A DNA stretch of 64,000 nt, from contig JAVSML010020787.1 of NCBI GenBank assembly GCA_038503035.1, positions 62,001 to 126,000 of the forward strand, read 5' to 3'. The first letter of the stretch is position 1. The number at the start of each line of letters is the position of its first letter. The DNA comes from Crocodylus rhombifer. Its lineage: Eukaryota > Chordata > Crocodylia > Crocodylidae. Below, one piece after another: positions 61,131-64,000 of the stretch. Both the position numbers and the translations under genes were made by a program. The notes under the pieces are model-generated. The model worked only from the letters and a program-made list of their open reading frames with translations. It was not told the DNA's origin and ran no database searches.

Positions 61131-64000
61131 AGAGACCTGTAGGAGAGAGGAACACCCAATGGTCCCGTAGTCCACCGAGGTACCTGAAGACCTGAGACTT
61201 GAAGGTAGGCAATGAGTAAGTACCATCATGACCGGAGGGCTAGCTGCATCAAGATCAGGTGGCCCGTCAGAGGCTGGCATATGGCGGGGGTGTAGGGGAG
61301 GTGGAGCCCCACAAATATCCATCAGAAAGAACAACCAATCTCAAGGGACTGCCCACGGGAGACCCAACCACTAGAGAAACATTCAAAGTCATGGCAGGCC
61401 AGTTCTGGGGCTCTCTCCGGAGTGATTGGGGTCCCTGTCTGAGGTTGCACAAAGCCTCCCCGTGCCTGTCATTAGGTGCACGCACCAAGGTGGCACATGA
61501 ACAAATATTCAAAGTGAGACAGACACAAATACACAGGTACAAAACTTTCCAAGAATTAAGCTTTGCCAGCAGTTGTGATTATGATGAGAGAGAGCTGCTT
61601 GAATTCAAATGGATGGCTACCCAAAAATCTCTCAACCAGGCAGCCATCACTTTACTGTATAAATGCTTCAGTGAGTCATGAAGAGGCTGAAGAATCCTGT
61701 GCAACACACTTTCTCCCCACTGGACTACAAAGGTGTGAAATGTAATAAATGTATTGCTGGGTGGTCTTTTTGGGGAAAAGCTTCATCTAAAAGGTGCGTG
61801 CATCTTGGACTTTAATCTATGCACAATCAGGCTTGGGCTCAGGTAAGTCCTGCTTAAAGGTGCCTAACAAGCCAAGATATAAAATGCCGACCACAGGATA
61901 GTAGATGGGAAGAGGAGAGTATCATGTCACTATGCTGTAAGTAGTGCTGAAATACAATGTAAAATGGAAGCTCTAAGCGTATTTACATTGCAAAGGCCTT
62001 CTTACTCTAAATGACAGTTGAGCTATCTTTTTGTCCTTCAATATTGTGCAGAGGCACTTTCACACCTTCTTCAGAAGCTATTTTCTAATTCACTTAAAGA
62101 TAAAGCAAGCACTTGGATGTTGAGATCACTGCTTTAAAAAAAGGAAAGCAGCTTATAGCAGAGCTTTAAAGATATTTACATAACCATAAACCCAGTAAAT
62201 GCAGACATAGCAATCCTGCAAGTCAGCTGCTCCAACTCCCAGCCATTAGGATTCTAAATCTGGGCTGGATTCTTCTAAACTGCAATGAAAAAAGCCATAT
62301 GTTCTCCCACAGGACTAGTTCATTTGAACACACAGTTCCCAGAGCTTCTCCTTCTCAAATAAAGCAGTTTTACCATACTGTAGAGAGAGGCAGATAACCA
62401 TGTCAGTCTCAAGTTAGGTACAAGGCAGTTGGTTTATAAGGTGGCATTCTGGCCTGCCTCCTGCCATACTGTAAAGATAAGAGGCAAAACTAGGGTTAGA
62501 GTTATGTCTGCACTCCAGTTCAAAGCTGTGGCTACAGCTCACACAGATATATTGGTACCTAACCCAGCTTCAAACTCGATAGTTTGAGTATTGATTGCCC
62601 ATACCACCAAGAAGACTGCTTTAACTGCCAACTACACAGTTAGGGTCCTCTATCCAGGTTTAGACAGTTCATGATAAAGCCCATTCTACTGCAGTTGGAC
62701 TGCTACCAGTTTAAAGCTAGCTAGCATATAGCTATACATATTGCAGCCAAACCTTTGGACTGCAGCCTAGACATTCTCTTAATTGCAGAAAAGTGCTTTG
62801 GAAGAAGTCTACTGATTAGCACAAATACAATATGATAAAGTGAGCTCAAACAGGGAAAGGAAAAAAAGAAAGCAGCTCTCCACTCACCAGTAAAATGTAA
62901 GCATTGCCTGTATAAGTAGATACAGAAATGCTTGGCACTGATCTAATTACAAAGATATCTGACTGCAGGGGATATCTGTAGACATTTAAAGTATTTCAGA
63001 AGCCATAATAATTATTAGAAGTATATACTGATATTATAGTAGTGCCAAAAGGCCCCACTGAGATTGGATGCCCACAGAGCCAGGTGAGGCACATGCAGAG
63101 TGACTACACCCTGTCAGGTGTGGCTGTCAGACAGAGAAAGAGGAGGGGGAACCCCAGGAAGCAAATATGCATGAAGGTCTGGCAGAGTTTTGTTGGTTAC
63201 AAGACCTGCTGCTGAATATGAGTTAAGAGTTAGAGAGTGGAAGGTTAAAAAAGAAAGATAATCCCAGCTCATTATCTGCAACCCGTCAACTGGCTGGGTT
63301 TGGCAGGCAACATGGCAGAGGCGAGTCTTCAGGACAGATCTGAGGGAACATAAGAAAAATTCAGTATTAAAAGCCCACATGCATGAGGGGCAAGGCATCC
63401 AGGCTTCACAGGGGCTGACTAGTCTGTGACACAGGTCAAGAACGGTGGTAAGAAGGCAGAGCCCAAGATACTGATAAGTTATAGTTTGCTAGATGGGTTA
63501 GGACTGCAATGCAAAGGCAAGCTGTGAAGCTAAGAGCACCATCAATAGAGTCTTACAGCATGAGCTGATGTGGTCAGAACCACGAGCTGGTGTTATTCTC
63601 TGCACCTCCATTAGCGAAGTTCAGGTAGAATTTTACTTCATTCAATCCAGCATTCACCACATGAGAAAACCTGTGACAGACAGAAATTTAGGACCCCAGC
63701 GTAAACTCTAAGGAAGTGTCATTCAGAGAGCTACGTACAGCGCACTTGCTAATACAAGCATGACAATCTATACTGTCCTGCAGCAGTCTCACAAAGTACT
63801 TTTATTATTAACTGACTAAATACAGCTCGATTGGCTGTTTGTAGGCCATTTAAATGTATAATGGTGGTGATGTTTAGAGTGTGTGTAATCCTTCAGGCCT
63901 GATCCACAAATGCTTTGATAAACTAAGACATCACATTACCCTACAACCTGCCAGCATTTCCTTTGCAAAGAGATTGAACACAACTTTCTCGAAGAGACAC

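Larger units (their letters stand above)
57208..64000 (-). other. KCTD5: KCTD5 intron 1 (partial)
   Basis: It reaches from the exon 2 acceptor to the window edge. It holds a promoter-like arrangement (59416-59509), a poly(T) tract (59273-59292) and a CR1 (60060-61130). The stretches 57300-59270 and 61200-64000 contain no recognised exon, RNA or named repeat. The GC-richer open frames at 57.5-58.4 kb match nothing known to me. Confidence 0.65.

Overview
The window looks like nuclear DNA of a sauropsid, most likely a crocodilian. It holds spliced vertebrate genes with long introns, one CpG island, many CR1 LINE fragments of several ages and many short hAT-type DNA transposons. The lineage is inferred from the repeats and was not tested by a search. 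There is one 10-base run of N (37090-37099).

Two genes are supported, both on the minus strand and both cut by the window edges. At the left is the 5' part of UBE2I, which encodes the SUMO-conjugating enzyme UBC9. Its coding exons are at 1390-1455 (with the ATG) and 1071-1154; the rest lies left of base 1. A CpG island at about 7600-8850 is its likely promoter and untranslated first exon.

KCTD5 (a BTB-domain CUL3 adaptor) fills the rest, read right to left. Exon 2 is 57099-57207, exon 3 52597-52688, exon 4 50689-50784, exon 5 32642-32767 and exon 6 with the stop 20511-20540. Exon sizes and phases reproduce residues 85-234 of a 234-residue protein. Exon 1, about 84 residues, is not in the window and should lie to the right of 64000.

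The most interesting signal is at 46789-46905, inside the KCTD5 intron between exons 4 and 5. It is a diverged, open, splice-site-bounded, phase 0-0 second copy of exon 5. About 14 of its first 26 residues match exon 5, including the structural LVSIGS start. It looks like an alternative, possibly mutually exclusive, exon that would change the C-terminal domain.

Other items worth checking are a 71-base tRNA-Gly(GCC)-like copy followed directly by a genomic CCA (42081-42154), a perfect 21-bp inverted repeat with an 8-base loop (49027-49076), and a CRE plus TATA arrangement followed by a splice donor on the KCTD5 strand (59416-59509). There is also a nested CR1/hAT/CR1 insertion series (9535-11755) and a 136-bp direct duplication downstream of KCTD5 exon 6's acceptor side (20895 and 21331). 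Long open frames in the GC-rich zones (7.4-9.4 kb, 10.5-11.3 kb, 22.5-23.2 kb) are judged to be compositional artefacts.
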